Below are positions 38,279-47,890 of a DNA stretch of 64,000 nucleotides, in pieces. The notes under the pieces were generated by a model. The model saw only the letters and a program-made list of their open reading frames with translations, was not told the origin of the DNA and searched no databases. Within the stretch, counting starts at the first letter, position 1. Every line of letters begins with the position of its first letter. The DNA lies in assembly GCF_900103475.1 (NCBI RefSeq), contig NZ_FNHG01000018.1, positions 1 through 64,000 on the forward strand, in the 5' to 3' direction. The translations under genes were made by a program, and so were the position numbers. This DNA comes from Maricaulis salignorans. Lineage in GTDB: Bacteria > Pseudomonadota > Alphaproteobacteria > Caulobacterales > Maricaulaceae.

Positions 38279-41200
38279 ATGAGCACGAAACAGCCCTTTG
38301 TGCATTTGCGCGTTCGTTCGCCCTATTCCCTGCTCGAAGGCGCAATCCGGATTCCCAAACTGGTCGAGGCCTGCCTGGCCCAGGACATGCCGGCGGTCGC
38401 GCTCACCGATACCAATAATCTCTATGGTGCCCTGGAGTTTTCCGAATATGTCGCGGGCGCGGGCATCCAGCCTATCATTGGCTGTACGCTTTCGATCCGT
38501 CTCGGGGTTCCGCATCCCGGCGAACGCGCCGCACCGGATGGCACCATCGCGCTTCTGGTCCAGAACGAGGCCGGCTATCAAAATCTGATGGCGCTCTCGA
38601 GTGCCGCCTTCCTCGATGTCGACGGGACAGAGGAACCGCATGTGCCGCTGGAGCAGGTTCTGGCCCATGCCGAGGGGCTGATTGCGCTGACCGGCGGACC
38701 CGACAGCGCCCTCAACCGGCTGGTGGTTTCGGGCCGAAAACCCGATGCTGCCGCCTTGCTTGACCAGTTCCAGGCCGCTTATGGCGACCGCCTCTATCTT
38801 GAGCTCCAGCGTCATGGCCTTGCCGATGAGCTGGAAGCCGAGAACTGGCTTGTCGAACAGGCCTATGCGCGCGACCTGCCGCTGGTCGCCACCAATGAGG
38901 CCTATTTCCCGGACGCGTCGATGCACAAGGCGCATGATGCGCTGCTGTGCATTTCCCAAAGCTCCTATGTCTCGGTCACCGACCGGCGTCGGGTGACGCC
39001 GCTGCACTATCTCACCAGTCCGGACGAGATGAATGCGCGCTTCGCCGATCTGCCCGAGGCGCTCGCCAATACGATCGAGATCGCCCGCCGCTGTGCCTTC
39101 CGCGTTCGCACCCACGCGCCCATCCTGCCCAGCTTCCCGACCGAGGCCGGCCGCGATGAGGGCGAGGAACTCATCGCCCGCGCCCATGAGGGCCTGACCG
39201 CGCGCCTCGCTGCCGGTGCGGCGGCTGCACCGGAAGAAGACTATCGCGCGCGGCTCGATTTCGAGCTCAACGTCATCAAGGAAATGGGATTTCCGGGCTA
39301 TTTCCTGATCGTTTCGGACTTCATCCAGTGGGCGAAACAGCACGATATTCCGGTCGGCCCGGGCCGTGGTTCCGGGGCTGGTTCGCTGGTGGCCTATTCG
39401 CTGACCATTACAGACCTGGATCCCTTGCGTTTCGGCCTTCTGTTCGAGCGCTTCCTCAATCCGGAACGGGTCTCCATGCCCGATTTCGATATCGATTTCT
39501 GCCAGGAACGCCGCGGCGAGGTGATCCATTATGTCCAGGAGCGCTATGGCGCCGACCGGGTCGCGCAGATCATCACATTCGGTACGCTGCAGGCGCGCGC
39601 CGTGGTGCGCGATGTCGGGCGGGTGCTGCAAATGCCGCTCGGCATGGTCGATCGGCTGGCCAAGATGGTGCCTGCAAACCCGGCCAACCCGGTCACGCTG
39701 GGCCAGGCGCTCGATCTTGAGCCACGCCTGCGGGAAATGCAGCGCAATGACCCGTCCGTGGCGGCATTGCTGGAGGTGGCGCTGAAGCTGGAGGGCTTCT
39801 TCCGCAACGCCTCCACCCACGCCGCCGGTGTCGTGATTGGCGACCGGCCGCTCAATGAGCTGGTGCCGCTTTATCGCGATCCGCGTTCTGATATTCCCGC
39901 CACCCAGTTCAACATGAAATGGGTTGAGCCGGCCGGTCTGGTGAAGTTCGACTTCCTCGGCCTGAAAACCCTCACCGTGATCGCTCGCGCGCTGCAATAT
40001 GTCGAGACCGCCGGCAAGGAGGTACCCGACCTCGAACGGATCGAGTTCGATGACGGCCCCACGTTCGAACTTCTCGCCTCGGGGCATGCGATCGGTGTGT
40101 TCCAGCTGGAATCCACCGGCATGCGCGACACGCTGAAGAAGATGAAGCCCGATCTGATCGAGGATCTGATCGCTCTGATCTCGCTCTATCGTCCGGGCCC
40201 GATGAAGAATATCGACGTCTATGTCGACCGCAAATTCGGCCGCGCCGAAGTTGATTGTCTCCACCCCGATCTCGAGGGCGTGCTCAAGGAGACCTATGGC
40301 GTCATCATCTACCAGGAACAGGTGATGCAGATCGCCCAGATCCTGTCGGGCTATTCGCTCGGCGAGGCCGACCTGCTGCGCCGCGCCATGGGCAAGAAGA
40401 AAAAGGAGGAGATGGACAAGCAGAAAGCCCGTTTCCTCGAAGGCGCCGAAGGGCGCGGCGTCAACCGGGCGAAGGCGGGTTATATCTTTGAGCTGGTGGC
40501 GGAGTTCGCCGGCTATGGATTCAACAAATCGCACGCCGCTGCCTACGCCCTGATCGCCTATCGGACCGCCTATCTGAAAGCCAATTACCCGGTCGAATTC
40601 ATGGCCGGCCTGATGTCGCTCGACCGCGCCAATACCGACAAGCTGTCGGCCTTCTTCCAGGAAATCCGCCGCATGAAGATCGAGGTGCGGCCACCGGACG
40701 TGAACGCCTCGCATGCCGATTTCACCGTCGAGGAGGGCACGATCCGCTTCGCCCTCGGCGCGATCCGCAATGTCGGCTTTGCGGCGATGGAGCATATTGT
40801 CGAGGAGCGGCTGGCCAATGGCCCGTTCAAGGATTTGTATGATTTTGCCGAGCGCATCGATCCGCGCGATGTGAACAAGCGCACATTCGAGAACCTGGCC
40901 CGGGCCGGCGCTTTCGACAGTCTTGATCCCGACCGGGCGCGGGTATTCGGCGCCGCGGAAATCCTGGTCTCGATGGCGCAGCACGCGGCCGAGCAGCGCG
41001 AGAGCGCCCAGGCCAGCCTGTTTGGTGGCGGCGATACTGACAGCGCCCTCGAACGCCCCGTCATTCCCGAGCGCGAGCCCTGGATTGCGACCCAGCGGCT
41101 CGACGGCGAACTGGCGGCGATCGGGTTTTACCTGTCCGGCCATCCGCTCGATGATCTGACCGAACAATTGACCCAGCGCGGGGTGGTCTTCTTCGCCGAC

Positions 41201-41722
41201 GCGCCGGCCCGCGTCGCCGATGGCGCGACGGCGTTGCGGCTCGCCGGTGTCGTGCGCCGGCGCCAGGAACGGGTCTCCAACAAGAATGGCGAGCGCTTCG
41301 CCTGGGTGACCCTGTCGGATCCGACCGGTGAGTTCGAGGTGTTTGTCGCCGCCGACCTGCTGCAGGCCTCGCGTGATTTGCTCGATGCGGGCACGGCCAT
41401 CCTCGTCAATTGCCGCGTCGATGCCCGCGAAGAGCAGATCGGTTTCTTCTCCGACCGGATCGACGCGCTCGACATGCAATTCTCCGCTGACGGTTTGCGG
41501 ATCCGGCTCGATGACGCCCAGGCCCTGGCCGGTATCCAGGCCCGGATGGAGCGCGCCGACAACCGTCCCGAGGCCAAGCGCCGGGCGGTGGTGCAGCTGC
41601 TGGTTCCACTGCGCGATGGTGGCGAGGTGGAGTTGAAACTGGCCGGCCGGCATTGCGCCGACGCGGCCGTGCAGGCGGCTTTGAAAGCCGTTCCCGGCGT
41701 CGCCTCGGTCGAAACCGTCTGA
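38279..41722 (+). CDS. dnaE: DNA polymerase III alpha subunit
   Basis: This 1147-aa replicative polymerase has the DnaE1 layout: PHP domain (about 1-270), palm and fingers with catalytic D402 and D404 in PDFDIDF, a later third Asp in the [10 protein letters not shown] region, tandem HhH, and a C-terminal OB fold (about 975-1050). The PHP metal motif usually seen as HxHS is here HLRVRS, so the PHP site is probably inactive and proofreading must come from DnaQ. GGGAGAGGCGG precedes the start. It lies downstream of the LexA-box microprotein gene with no visible terminator, so part of its transcription may be SOS-inducible. Confidence 0.97.
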   Translation: MSTKQPFVHLRVRSPYSLLEGAIRIPKLVEACLAQDMPAVALTDTNNLYGALEFSEYVAGAGIQPIIGCTLSIRLGVPHPGERAAPDGTIALLVQNEAGYQNLMALSSAAFLDVDGTEEPHVPLEQVLAHAEGLIALTGGPDSALNRLVVSGRKPDAAALLDQFQAAYGDRLYLELQRHGLADELEAENWLVEQAYARDLPLVATNEAYFPDASMHKAHDALLCISQSSYVSVTDRRRVTPLHYLTSPDEMNARFADLPEALANTIEIARRCAFRVRTHAPILPSFPTEAGRDEGEELIARAHEGLTARLAAGAAAAPEEDYRARLDFELNVIKEMGFPGYFLIVSDFIQWAKQHDIPVGPGRGSGAGSLVAYSLTITDLDPLRFGLLFERFLNPERVSMPDFDIDFCQERRGEVIHYVQERYGADRVAQIITFGTLQARAVVRDVGRVLQMPLGMVDRLAKMVPANPANPVTLGQALDLEPRLREMQRNDPSVAALLEVALKLEGFFRNASTHAAGVVIGDRPLNELVPLYRDPRSDIPATQFNMKWVEPAGLVKFDFLGLKTLTVIARALQYVETAGKEVPDLERIEFDDGPTFELLASGHAIGVFQLESTGMRDTLKKMKPDLIEDLIALISLYRPGPMKNIDVYVDRKFGRAEVDCLHPDLEGVLKETYGVIIYQEQVMQIAQILSGYSLGEADLLRRAMGKKKKEEMDKQKARFLEGAEGRGVNRAKAGYIFELVAEFAGYGFNKSHAAAYALIAYRTAYLKANYPVEFMAGLMSLDRANTDKLSAFFQEIRRMKIEVRPPDVNASHADFTVEEGTIRFALGAIRNVGFAAMEHIVEERLANGPFKDLYDFAERIDPRDVNKRTFENLARAGAFDSLDPDRARVFGAAEILVSMAQHAAEQRESAQASLFGGGDTDSALERPVIPEREPWIATQRLDGELAAIGFYLSGHPLDDLTEQLTQRGVVFFADAPARVADGATALRLAGVVRRRQERVSNKNGERFAWVTLSDPTGEFEVFVAADLLQASRDLLDAGTAILVNCRVDAREEQIGFFSDRIDALDMQFSADGLRIRLDDAQALAGIQARMERADNRPEAKRRAVVQLLVPLRDGGEVELKLAGRHCADAAVQAALKAVPGVASVETV

Positions 41723-41760
41723 CCGGTGCGCGCCACTGTGCCGGGGCGCTGTTGCACCGC

Positions 41761-41789
41761 TTGCTATTGGCCCGCTTCAAACGTATAAG
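41761..41789 (+). promoter_or_regulatory. Sigma-70-like promoter for rpsB-tsf
   Basis: TTGCTA (41761-41766), a 17-base spacer and TATAAG (41784-41789) make a good housekeeping promoter. The predicted start near 41796 gives a leader of about 105 nt before rpsB. Confidence 0.65.
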
Positions 41790-41842
41790 CCGCGCCATCC
41801 CGCACACGGAGCTCGGAAGACGTCAAAATCTTTCGCTCCGGT

Positions 41843-41862
41843 GCCGTTCGACGTCGAACGGC
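41843..41862 (+). promoter_or_regulatory. Perfect 20-bp palindrome in the rpsB leader
   Basis: GCCGTTCGAC followed by its exact reverse complement lies 39 bases before the rpsB start, inside the predicted transcript. It could be a dyad protein-binding site or an RNA hairpin used for feedback by S2. No known motif could be assigned. Confidence 0.5.
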
Positions 41863-41901
41863 TCCGCTCCGTGGAGGCCAACCGGAAAAAGGACTTTAAC
41901 G

Positions 41902-42741
41902 ATGGCACTCCCTGATTTCTCCATGCGTCAGCTTCTTGAAGCTGGCTGTCACTTTGGTCACCAGACCCACCGCTGGAACCCGAAGATGAAAGACTTCATC
42001 TTTGGCGAACGCTCCAACATTCACATTCTCGATCTGTCGCAAACCGTTCCGCTGCTGCACCAGGCCCTGGTGAAAGTGCGCGATACGGCAGCCAAGGGCG
42101 GCCGCGTGCTGTTCGTCGGCACCAAGCGTCAGGCGTCCGAGCCGCTGGCTCTGGCGGCCAAGCGTTGCGCCCAGTATTACGTCAATCACCGCTGGCTCGG
42201 CGGTACGCTGACCAATTGGCGCACGATCTCTTTCTCCATCGCTCGCCTGCGTGAGCTGGAAAGCATGTTCGACAGCGAAGGCGGCCTCGGCGGTCTGACC
42301 AAGAAAGAACAGCTGATGCTGACCCGCGAGCGCGACAAGCTTGAGCGCGCGCTCGGCGGTATCAAGGACATGGGCGGCGTGCCGGACCTGATGTTCGTGA
42401 TCGATACCAACAAGGAAGGCATTGCCATCCTGGAAGCCAAGAAGCTTGGCATTCCCGTGATCGCCATCCTCGACAGCAATTGCGACCCGGACCTGATCGA
42501 CATGCCTATCCCGGGCAATGACGATGCCAGCCGCGCGATTTCACTCTATTGCGACCTGATTGCCGATGCCGTCCTCGACGGCATGACCGACAGCCAGATG
42601 GCGATGGGCGTCGATATCGGTGAAGCCGCTGCCCCGGTTGAAGTCCTCGTCGAGGAAACGGCCGCTGAAGCGGTTGCGCCGGAAGCTGCTCCCGAGGCCG
42701 CTGCCGAGACTTCGTCCGACTCTGACAAGACCGAAGCGTAA
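41902..42741 (+). CDS. rpsB: 30S ribosomal protein S2
   Basis: This 279-aa S2 binds the 16S rRNA platform and is needed to recruit S1. The family starts [21 protein letters not shown] here, with the ribosomal S2 signatures [14 protein letters not shown] (about 98-111) and the [26 protein letters not shown] block (about 188-213). The last 40 residues are an acidic Ala/Glu/Thr tail common in Alphaproteobacteria. It has its own promoter and is followed by tsf after 35 bases. Confidence 0.98.
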   Translation: MALPDFSMRQLLEAGCHFGHQTHRWNPKMKDFIFGERSNIHILDLSQTVPLLHQALVKVRDTAAKGGRVLFVGTKRQASEPLALAAKRCAQYYVNHRWLGGTLTNWRTISFSIARLRELESMFDSEGGLGGLTKKEQLMLTRERDKLERALGGIKDMGGVPDLMFVIDTNKEGIAILEAKKLGIPVIAILDSNCDPDLIDMPIPGNDDASRAISLYCDLIADAVLDGMTDSQMAMGVDIGEAAAPVEVLVEETAAEAVAPEAAPEAAAETSSDSDKTEA

Positions 42742-42776
42742 AGCCTCGATCACACCACAAGACTCAGGAGATACCG

Positions 42777-43715
42777 ATGGCTGCGATTACTGCTGCTCTC
42801 GTGAAGGAACTGCGCGAGAAGACCGGCGTAGGCATGATGGATTGCAAGAAGGCGCTGACCGAAAACGGTGGCGACCTCGAAGCCTCCATCGATTGGCTGC
42901 GCAAGAAGGGCCTGTCCAAGGCCGCCAAGAAGGCTGACCGCATCGCTGCGGAAGGTCTCGTTGCTGTGGCGACCGAGGGTCATACAGGCTCGGTTATCGA
43001 GCTCAATTCCGAAACGGACTTCGTTGCGCGCAATGTCGCCTTCCAGAATGCCGCTGGCGAAATTGCCAAGCTGGCCCTGACGGCCGGCGACGAAATCGAC
43101 GCGATCAAGGCTGCCAAAATGGCGTCCGGCGATAGTGTCGACGACCATCTGACGCACCTGATCGCAACGATCGGCGAAAACATGTCGCTGCGCCGCGCTG
43201 CGGTTGTGACGGCCAATCCGGGCGTTGTCGCCAGCTATGTCCACAATGCTGTGGTCGATGGCATGGGCGCGCTCGGCGTGATCGTCGGTCTGAAATCGAC
43301 CGGTGACGCTGCCGCGTTGAACGATCTCGGCCGCAAGATCGCCATGCACATTGCTGCTGGCGCGCCTGCTGTCGCGCTCTCGGTCGATGTTGATGGCGTC
43401 GATGCCGCGATTGTCGACAAGGAACGCGAAGTCTTCGCGGCCCAGGCTCGCCAGTCCGGCAAGCCCGAGAGCATTGTCGAGAAGATGGTCGAAGGCCGGA
43501 TCCGTAAATTCCTCGAAGAAGTCGTGCTGATGAAGCAGGTCTTCGTGATGGACCCGGATCGCACGATCGAGAAAGTGGTCGCTGACGCGGCTGCCGAACT
43601 CGGCACGTCAATCGAAATCACCGGCTTTATCCGCATGGCCCTCGGTGAGGGTGTGGAGAAACGTCCGGAAGAAGATTTCGCTGCCGAAGTCGCTGCCGTA
43701 TCCGGCAAAGCCTGA
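42777..43715 (+). CDS. tsf: Elongation factor Ts
   Basis: This 312-aa nucleotide exchange factor recycles EF-Tu. The N-terminal UBA-like block [16 protein letters not shown] (about 11-26) and the core [12 protein letters not shown] (about 76-87), with the TDF residues inserting into EF-Tu, are intact. GGAG precedes the start. A strong hairpin nine bases after its stop probably ends most rpsB-tsf transcripts. Confidence 0.98.
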   Translation: MAAITAALVKELREKTGVGMMDCKKALTENGGDLEASIDWLRKKGLSKAAKKADRIAAEGLVAVATEGHTGSVIELNSETDFVARNVAFQNAAGEIAKLALTAGDEIDAIKAAKMASGDSVDDHLTHLIATIGENMSLRRAAVVTANPGVVASYVHNAVVDGMGALGVIVGLKSTGDAAALNDLGRKIAMHIAAGAPAVALSVDVDGVDAAIVDKEREVFAAQARQSGKPESIVEKMVEGRIRKFLEEVVLMKQVFVMDPDRTIEKVVADAAAELGTSIEITGFIRMALGEGVEKRPEEDFAAEVAAVSGKA

Positions 43716-43724
43716 CAATAGCAG

Positions 43725-43755
43725 AGCGCCGGCGCTTTCAAGCGCCGGCGCTTTG
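43725..43755 (+). terminator. Hairpin after tsf, immediately before pyrH
   Basis: Two copies of AGCGCCGGCGCT (43725-43736 and 43741-43752), each itself a palindrome, form a 12-bp stem with loop TTCA, followed only by TTG. Stability is high but the U-tract is short, so partial read-through into pyrH is likely. Confidence 0.7.
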
Positions 43756-43758
43756 TAT

Positions 43759-44550
43759 ATGCTGCGCCCTGTGACCGATTCATCTGCATCCTCGCCGCAA
43801 GGCCCCGCCACCGCGCCGCGTTTTCGCCGCGTGCTCCTGAAAGTGTCCGGTGAAGCCCTGATGGGCGCCCGCACCAACGGAATTGATCTCGAAACCGCCA
43901 GCCATATCTCGGGCCAGGTCGCTGATGCGGTCGCGGCCGGCGTCCAGGTCTGTCTCGTGATCGGCGGCGGCAATATCTTCCGCGGCCTCTCCGGCGCCGC
44001 CAAGGGTATGGATCGCACCGCCGCCGACTATATGGGCATGCTCGCGACCGTCATGAATGCGCTGGCGATGCAGAGCTCGCTCGAGCGCATCGGCGTTCAG
44101 ACCCGTGTCCAGTCCGCCATTCCGATGACCACAGTCTGCGAGCCCTATATCCGGCGACGCGCGATGCGGCATATGGAAAAGGGCCGGGTGGTGATTTTCG
44201 CCGCCGGTACCGGCAATCCCTATTTTACGACCGATACAGCCGCAGCCCTGCGCGCGGCTGAAATGGGTTGTGACGCCCTGTTCAAGGGCACCCAGGTTGA
44301 TGGTGTCTACAGCGCCGACCCGAAAACGCATCCCGATGCCGAGCGCTATGACCAGCTTGAATATCTCGATGTGCTGTCACGCGATTTGCGTGTCATGGAC
44401 GCCTCGGCGGTCTCCCTGATGCGTGAAAACGCAATTCCGATCGTGGTGTTCGATATTCATCAACCCGGTGGGCTGGTGGATGTGTTGCACGGACGCGGTG
44501 TCTGCACGATTATTGGCAAGGTGCGCTCCGAAAGCGCCGCAAGCGAATAG
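43759..44550 (+). CDS. pyrH: UMP kinase
   Basis: This 263-aa hexameric amino-acid-kinase-fold enzyme makes [12 protein letters not shown] (about 28-36), the IGGGNIFRG loop (about 70-78) and [14 protein letters not shown] (about 178-191) are family motifs. Start choice is unclear. The ATG at 43759 lies six bases after the tsf hairpin with no ribosome site; the GTG at 43771 is an equal candidate and would give 259 aa. It sits between tsf and frr, as in most bacteria. Confidence 0.95.
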   Translation: MLRPVTDSSASSPQGPATAPRFRRVLLKVSGEALMGARTNGIDLETASHISGQVADAVAAGVQVCLVIGGGNIFRGLSGAAKGMDRTAADYMGMLATVMNALAMQSSLERIGVQTRVQSAIPMTTVCEPYIRRRAMRHMEKGRVVIFAAGTGNPYFTTDTAAALRAAEMGCDALFKGTQVDGVYSADPKTHPDAERYDQLEYLDVLSRDLRVMDASAVSLMRENAIPIVVFDIHQPGGLVDVLHGRGVCTIIGKVRSESAASE

Positions 44551-44570
44551 CAAAAAAAAAGGGCAGAGCC

Positions 44571-45137
44571 ATGGGCGACGCGACCGATTATGATGAAGAC
44601 GACCTGAAGCGCCGCATGACCGGCGCGGTTGAGTCCCTGCGCAAGGAATTTGCCGGCTTGCGGACCGGGCGCGCCAGCGCCGGCCTGCTCGAGCCGATCC
44701 GCGTCGAGGCTTATGGCTCGCCAACCCCGCTGACCCAGCTGGCGACCGTCTCGGTTCCGGAATCGCGCATGATCACCGTCTCGGTCTGGGACCGCGCGCT
44801 GGCGCCGGCCGTCGACAAGGCGATCCGCAATTCACCGCTCGGGCTCAACCCGATCATGGAAGGCCAGATGCTGCGCATCCCGATTCCGCCCCTCAATGAG
44901 GAGCGCCGGGCCGAGATCGCCAAACTGGCGGGCAATTATGCTGAAAACGCCCGCGTTGCGGTTCGCAATGTTCGCCGTGACGGCATGGACGGGCTCAAGA
45001 AGCTCGAAAAGGACGGCGTTCTCTCCGAGGACGAGCAGAAGTCCTTTGCCGAGGACGTCCAGAAGTTGACGGACGATGCGATCAAGCGCATCGATGAGAG
45101 CCTGAAGGCCAAGCAAGAAGAGATCATGCAGGTTTGA
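44571..45137 (+). CDS. frr: Ribosome recycling factor
   Basis: This 188-aa factor splits post-termination ribosomes with EF-G. The family blocks [18 protein letters not shown] (about 26-43) and [16 protein letters not shown] (about 105-120) are intact. A run of nine A followed by GGGCAGAG lies directly before the start, giving an unstructured ribosome landing site. It is followed by uppS after 25 bases. Confidence 0.98.
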   Translation: MGDATDYDEDDLKRRMTGAVESLRKEFAGLRTGRASAGLLEPIRVEAYGSPTPLTQLATVSVPESRMITVSVWDRALAPAVDKAIRNSPLGLNPIMEGQMLRIPIPPLNEERRAEIAKLAGNYAENARVAVRNVRRDGMDGLKKLEKDGVLSEDEQKSFAEDVQKLTDDAIKRIDESLKAKQEEIMQV

Positions 45138-45162
45138 TCGGCCTGCACTGCGGAGCGAGACC

Positions 45163-45900
45163 ATGAGCGAGGACGTCTCTGCTCTCAGTCCGGCGCCCAG
45201 GCATGTCGCCATCATCATGGATGGCAATGGCCGCTGGGCGAAGGCACGGGGCCGCCCGCGGGCATTTGGCCATGCACGCGGCGTGGAAGCCGTGCGGCGT
45301 GTGGTCGAGGCCGCCGGCGAAATGGGCGTGCGCCATCTCACCCTGTTCAGTTTCTCAACCGAAAACTGGAACCGTCCCGCCGATGAGGTTGGCGCGCTGT
45401 TCGAGCTGATGCGCCGCTATGTCGAAGCCGACCTGGAAACCCTGCGCGGACGCGGTGTGCGGGTCCGCATTATCGGCCGGCGCGACAATCTGAGTGCCGA
45501 GCTGAGGGCGATTATCGAGCGCGCCGAAAACGGCACGCGGCATAATCGCGATTTCCATCTGACGATTGCCTTCAATTATGGTGGCCGCGATGAAATCGTT
45601 CGCGCCAGCCGGGAGTTGGCTCGGGCGGCGAAGGCCGGCGAGATCGATCCGGACGCGATCGATAGCGACGCCTTCAGCGCCGGGCTGGATACGGCCGATT
45701 TGCCCGATGTTGACCTGGTGATCCGGACCAGTGGCGAACAGCGCATTTCCAATTTCCTGCTCTGGCAGGCGGCCTATGCCGAACTGCTTTTCCTCGACGT
45801 CCTTTGGCCCGATTTCGAGCCCCGGCATTTGTCGGCTGCAATCGAGACCTTCCAGCAGCGCGACCGTCGCTATGGGGGGCTGGATGCCGGCGCGGCGTGA
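45163..45900 (+). CDS. uppS: Undecaprenyl diphosphate synthase
   Basis: This 245-aa cis-prenyltransferase makes the C55 carrier lipid for peptidoglycan and polysaccharides. The catalytic D20 lies in IIMDGNGRWAKARG, followed by the FSFSTENWNRP segment (about 63-73) and the C-terminal DLVIRTSGEQRISNFLLWQAAYAELLF block. It overlaps cdsA by 17 bases. Confidence 0.97.
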   Translation: MSEDVSALSPAPRHVAIIMDGNGRWAKARGRPRAFGHARGVEAVRRVVEAAGEMGVRHLTLFSFSTENWNRPADEVGALFELMRRYVEADLETLRGRGVRVRIIGRRDNLSAELRAIIERAENGTRHNRDFHLTIAFNYGGRDEIVRASRELARAAKAGEIDPDAIDSDAFSAGLDTADLPDVDLVIRTSGEQRISNFLLWQAAYAELLFLDVLWPDFEPRHLSAAIETFQQRDRRYGGLDAGAA

Positions 45901-46687
45901 TCCTGCCTTTCGCAGGCGATTATTGTCCGCACTGGTGCTCGGTCCGCTCGCTCTCGGCCTTCTCACCTATGGGGATTTGCCGTTCACGGCCTGGGTCGCC
46001 GCCTTTGCCGCGGCGATGGCCTGGGAATGGATCCAGATGTCAGACCGCGACGCACCGCCGGTCGCCTATGCGATCGCGTGCGCGACCGCGTCGGGTGCCG
46101 TGCTTCTGGCCGGGCAGGTGGGTATTGGCGATGCGGTGTTCTGGGGCGGCGCCGGGACGCTCGCCAGTGCCATCGAACGCTGGCGCCGCGGCTGGTCGGT
46201 CGAAGTCGTCGGCGTGCTGTACGTCTCGCTCGCTGCGGCCTTGCTTGCCGCGATGCGCGCCGACCCGGCGCACGGCCTGCAAGCGGTGATCCTGCTCTTT
46301 GCGATCGTCTGGGCCGCCGACAGTTTCGCCTATCTGGTCGGCACCTGGCTCGGGGGCCCCAAGCTTCTGCCACGCGCCAGTCCCAACAAGACGTGGTCGG
46401 GCTTTCTGGCTGGCCTCGCTGCCGGCCTCGCCGCAGGGCTGGCAGCGGGCGCGGTTTTCGGTCTGGATCGGCTGCCGACGGCAATATTCGCCATTATCGT
46501 TGCGACCGCATCCGTGGCCGGCGATCTGTCGATGTCGACCTTCAAACGCAGTTTTCACGTCAAGGATTCCGGGACGCTGATCCCTGGCCATGGCGGTGTC
46601 CTCGACCGGGTTGATGCCCTGATGCTCGCTGTGATCGCCGCGGTGATCACGGAGCGCTTCCTTCCGCTGGGCTGGGCGGCGACATGA
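45884..46687 (+). CDS. cdsA: Phosphatidate cytidylyltransferase
   Basis: This 267-aa inner-membrane enzyme makes CDP-diacylglycerol, the precursor of all phospholipids. The signature STFKRSFHVKDSGTLIPGHG (about 224-243), with the GGVLDRVD that follows, is complete. About seven helices are predicted. The start at 45884 was chosen because GGGGGG precedes it; longer in-frame starts lie inside uppS. The stop overlaps dxr by four bases. Confidence 0.95.
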   Translation: MPARRDPAFRRRLLSALVLGPLALGLLTYGDLPFTAWVAAFAAAMAWEWIQMSDRDAPPVAYAIACATASGAVLLAGQVGIGDAVFWGGAGTLASAIERWRRGWSVEVVGVLYVSLAAALLAAMRADPAHGLQAVILLFAIVWAADSFAYLVGTWLGGPKLLPRASPNKTWSGFLAGLAAGLAAGLAAGAVFGLDRLPTAIFAIIVATASVAGDLSMSTFKRSFHVKDSGTLIPGHGGVLDRVDALMLAVIAAVITERFLPLGWAAT

Positions 46688-47889
46688 TCGCGGCGCGGCG
46701 CATTTCCGTTCTCGGGGCTACCGGGTCTGTAGGCCTGGCGACGCTGGATCTGATCGAGCGCGCCGAGCCGGGACGTTTCGAAGTCGTGGCGCTGACCGCG
46801 AACCGCAATGCGGCGGCGCTTGCAAGCCTGGCGATCCAGCACCGGGCGCGTTTCGTCGCCATCGGCGATCCGGCTGCTGCACAGGATTTGCGCGAGGCGT
46901 TGAGCAGTCATCCCGAGATCGAAATCGGGATCGGCGCTGACGCGATCGTCGAGGCGGCGCGCCGTCCGGCGGACTGGACCATGGCTGCCATTGTCGGGGC
47001 TGCGGGCCTGAAACCCACCCTGGCTGCGCTGCGCCAGGGCCGGGCTCTCGCCTTCGCCAACAAGGAATGCCTGGTCTGTGCCGGCGCGCTCTTCATGCGC
47101 GAGGCTGCGGCTTGCGGCACGCGCCTCCTTCCGGTGGATTCAGAGCATAACGCCGTCTTCCAGGTGTTCGATTTCGAGCGTCCCGAAGCGATTCGCGCCA
47201 TCACACTGACGGCATCCGGTGGTCCGTTCCGCACCTGGTCGCTCGACCGGATGCGCAGTGCCCGGCGCGAGGATGCGCTGGCGCACCCGACCTGGGAAAT
47301 GGGTGCCAAGATTACGATCGACAGCGCGACGATGATGAATAAGGGGCTCGAAATCATCGAGGCCTGCTGGCTGTTTGACCTGACGCCGGATCGGGTCGAG
47401 GTCGTGGTGCACCCGCAATCCATTGTCCATGGCATGGTGGAATACGAGGATGGCAGTGTTCTGGCCCAATTGGGTTCACCGGACATGCGCACCCCGATCG
47501 CCAGTGCACTGGCCTGGCCACAACGCATGCGCGCGCCGGTCGAGCGCTTGCGATTGAGTGATATTGCGCGGCTTGATTTTGAAACCCCCGATGATGTGCG
47601 TTTTCCTGCCTTGCGCCTGGCGCGCGCGGTGATCGCTGCAGGCGGTCCGGCGCCGGCCGTTTTCAACGCGGCCAATGAGATCGCCGTCGCGGGTTTCCTG
47701 AAGGGGAGGATCGGCTTCCTTGACATCGCAGCCAGCGTTGAAGAGGTTCTGGAACGAAGCCTTGTCGATGCCGGGATGCCGAAAACGGTTGGCTCATTCG
47801 ACGATGTTTATGCCATCGACGCGCGGTCGCGCGAACTGGCACGCGACTTGATTGACACCAGTGCAACACTAAGAGCGCGGACACCCTGA
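46684..47889 (+). CDS. dxr: 1-deoxy-D-xylulose 5-phosphate reductoisomerase
   Basis: This 401-aa enzyme commits carbon to the MEP isoprenoid pathway. The NADPH loop LGATGSVG (10-17), the metal site DSEHNAVFQ (about 151-159), ASGGPFRTW (about 178-186), the lid PTWEMGAKITIDSATMMNKGLE and VVVHPQSIVHGMVEY are all present. Placed between cdsA and rseP, it feeds isoprenoid units toward the uppS step encoded upstream. Confidence 0.97.
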   Translation: MIAARRISVLGATGSVGLATLDLIERAEPGRFEVVALTANRNAAALASLAIQHRARFVAIGDPAAAQDLREALSSHPEIEIGIGADAIVEAARRPADWTMAAIVGAAGLKPTLAALRQGRALAFANKECLVCAGALFMREAAACGTRLLPVDSEHNAVFQVFDFERPEAIRAITLTASGGPFRTWSLDRMRSARREDALAHPTWEMGAKITIDSATMMNKGLEIIEACWLFDLTPDRVEVVVHPQSIVHGMVEYEDGSVLAQLGSPDMRTPIASALAWPQRMRAPVERLRLSDIARLDFETPDDVRFPALRLARAVIAAGGPAPAVFNAANEIAVAGFLKGRIGFLDIAASVEEVLERSLVDAGMPKTVGSFDDVYAIDARSRELARDLIDTSATLRARTP

Positions 47890-47890
47890 T

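Noticed and set aside
38066-41653. 1195-codon open frame on the minus strand opposite dnaE
   Set aside because: It mirrors dnaE codon periodicity, has no recognisable domain, signal or ribosome site, and is a typical antisense frame of high-GC DNA.
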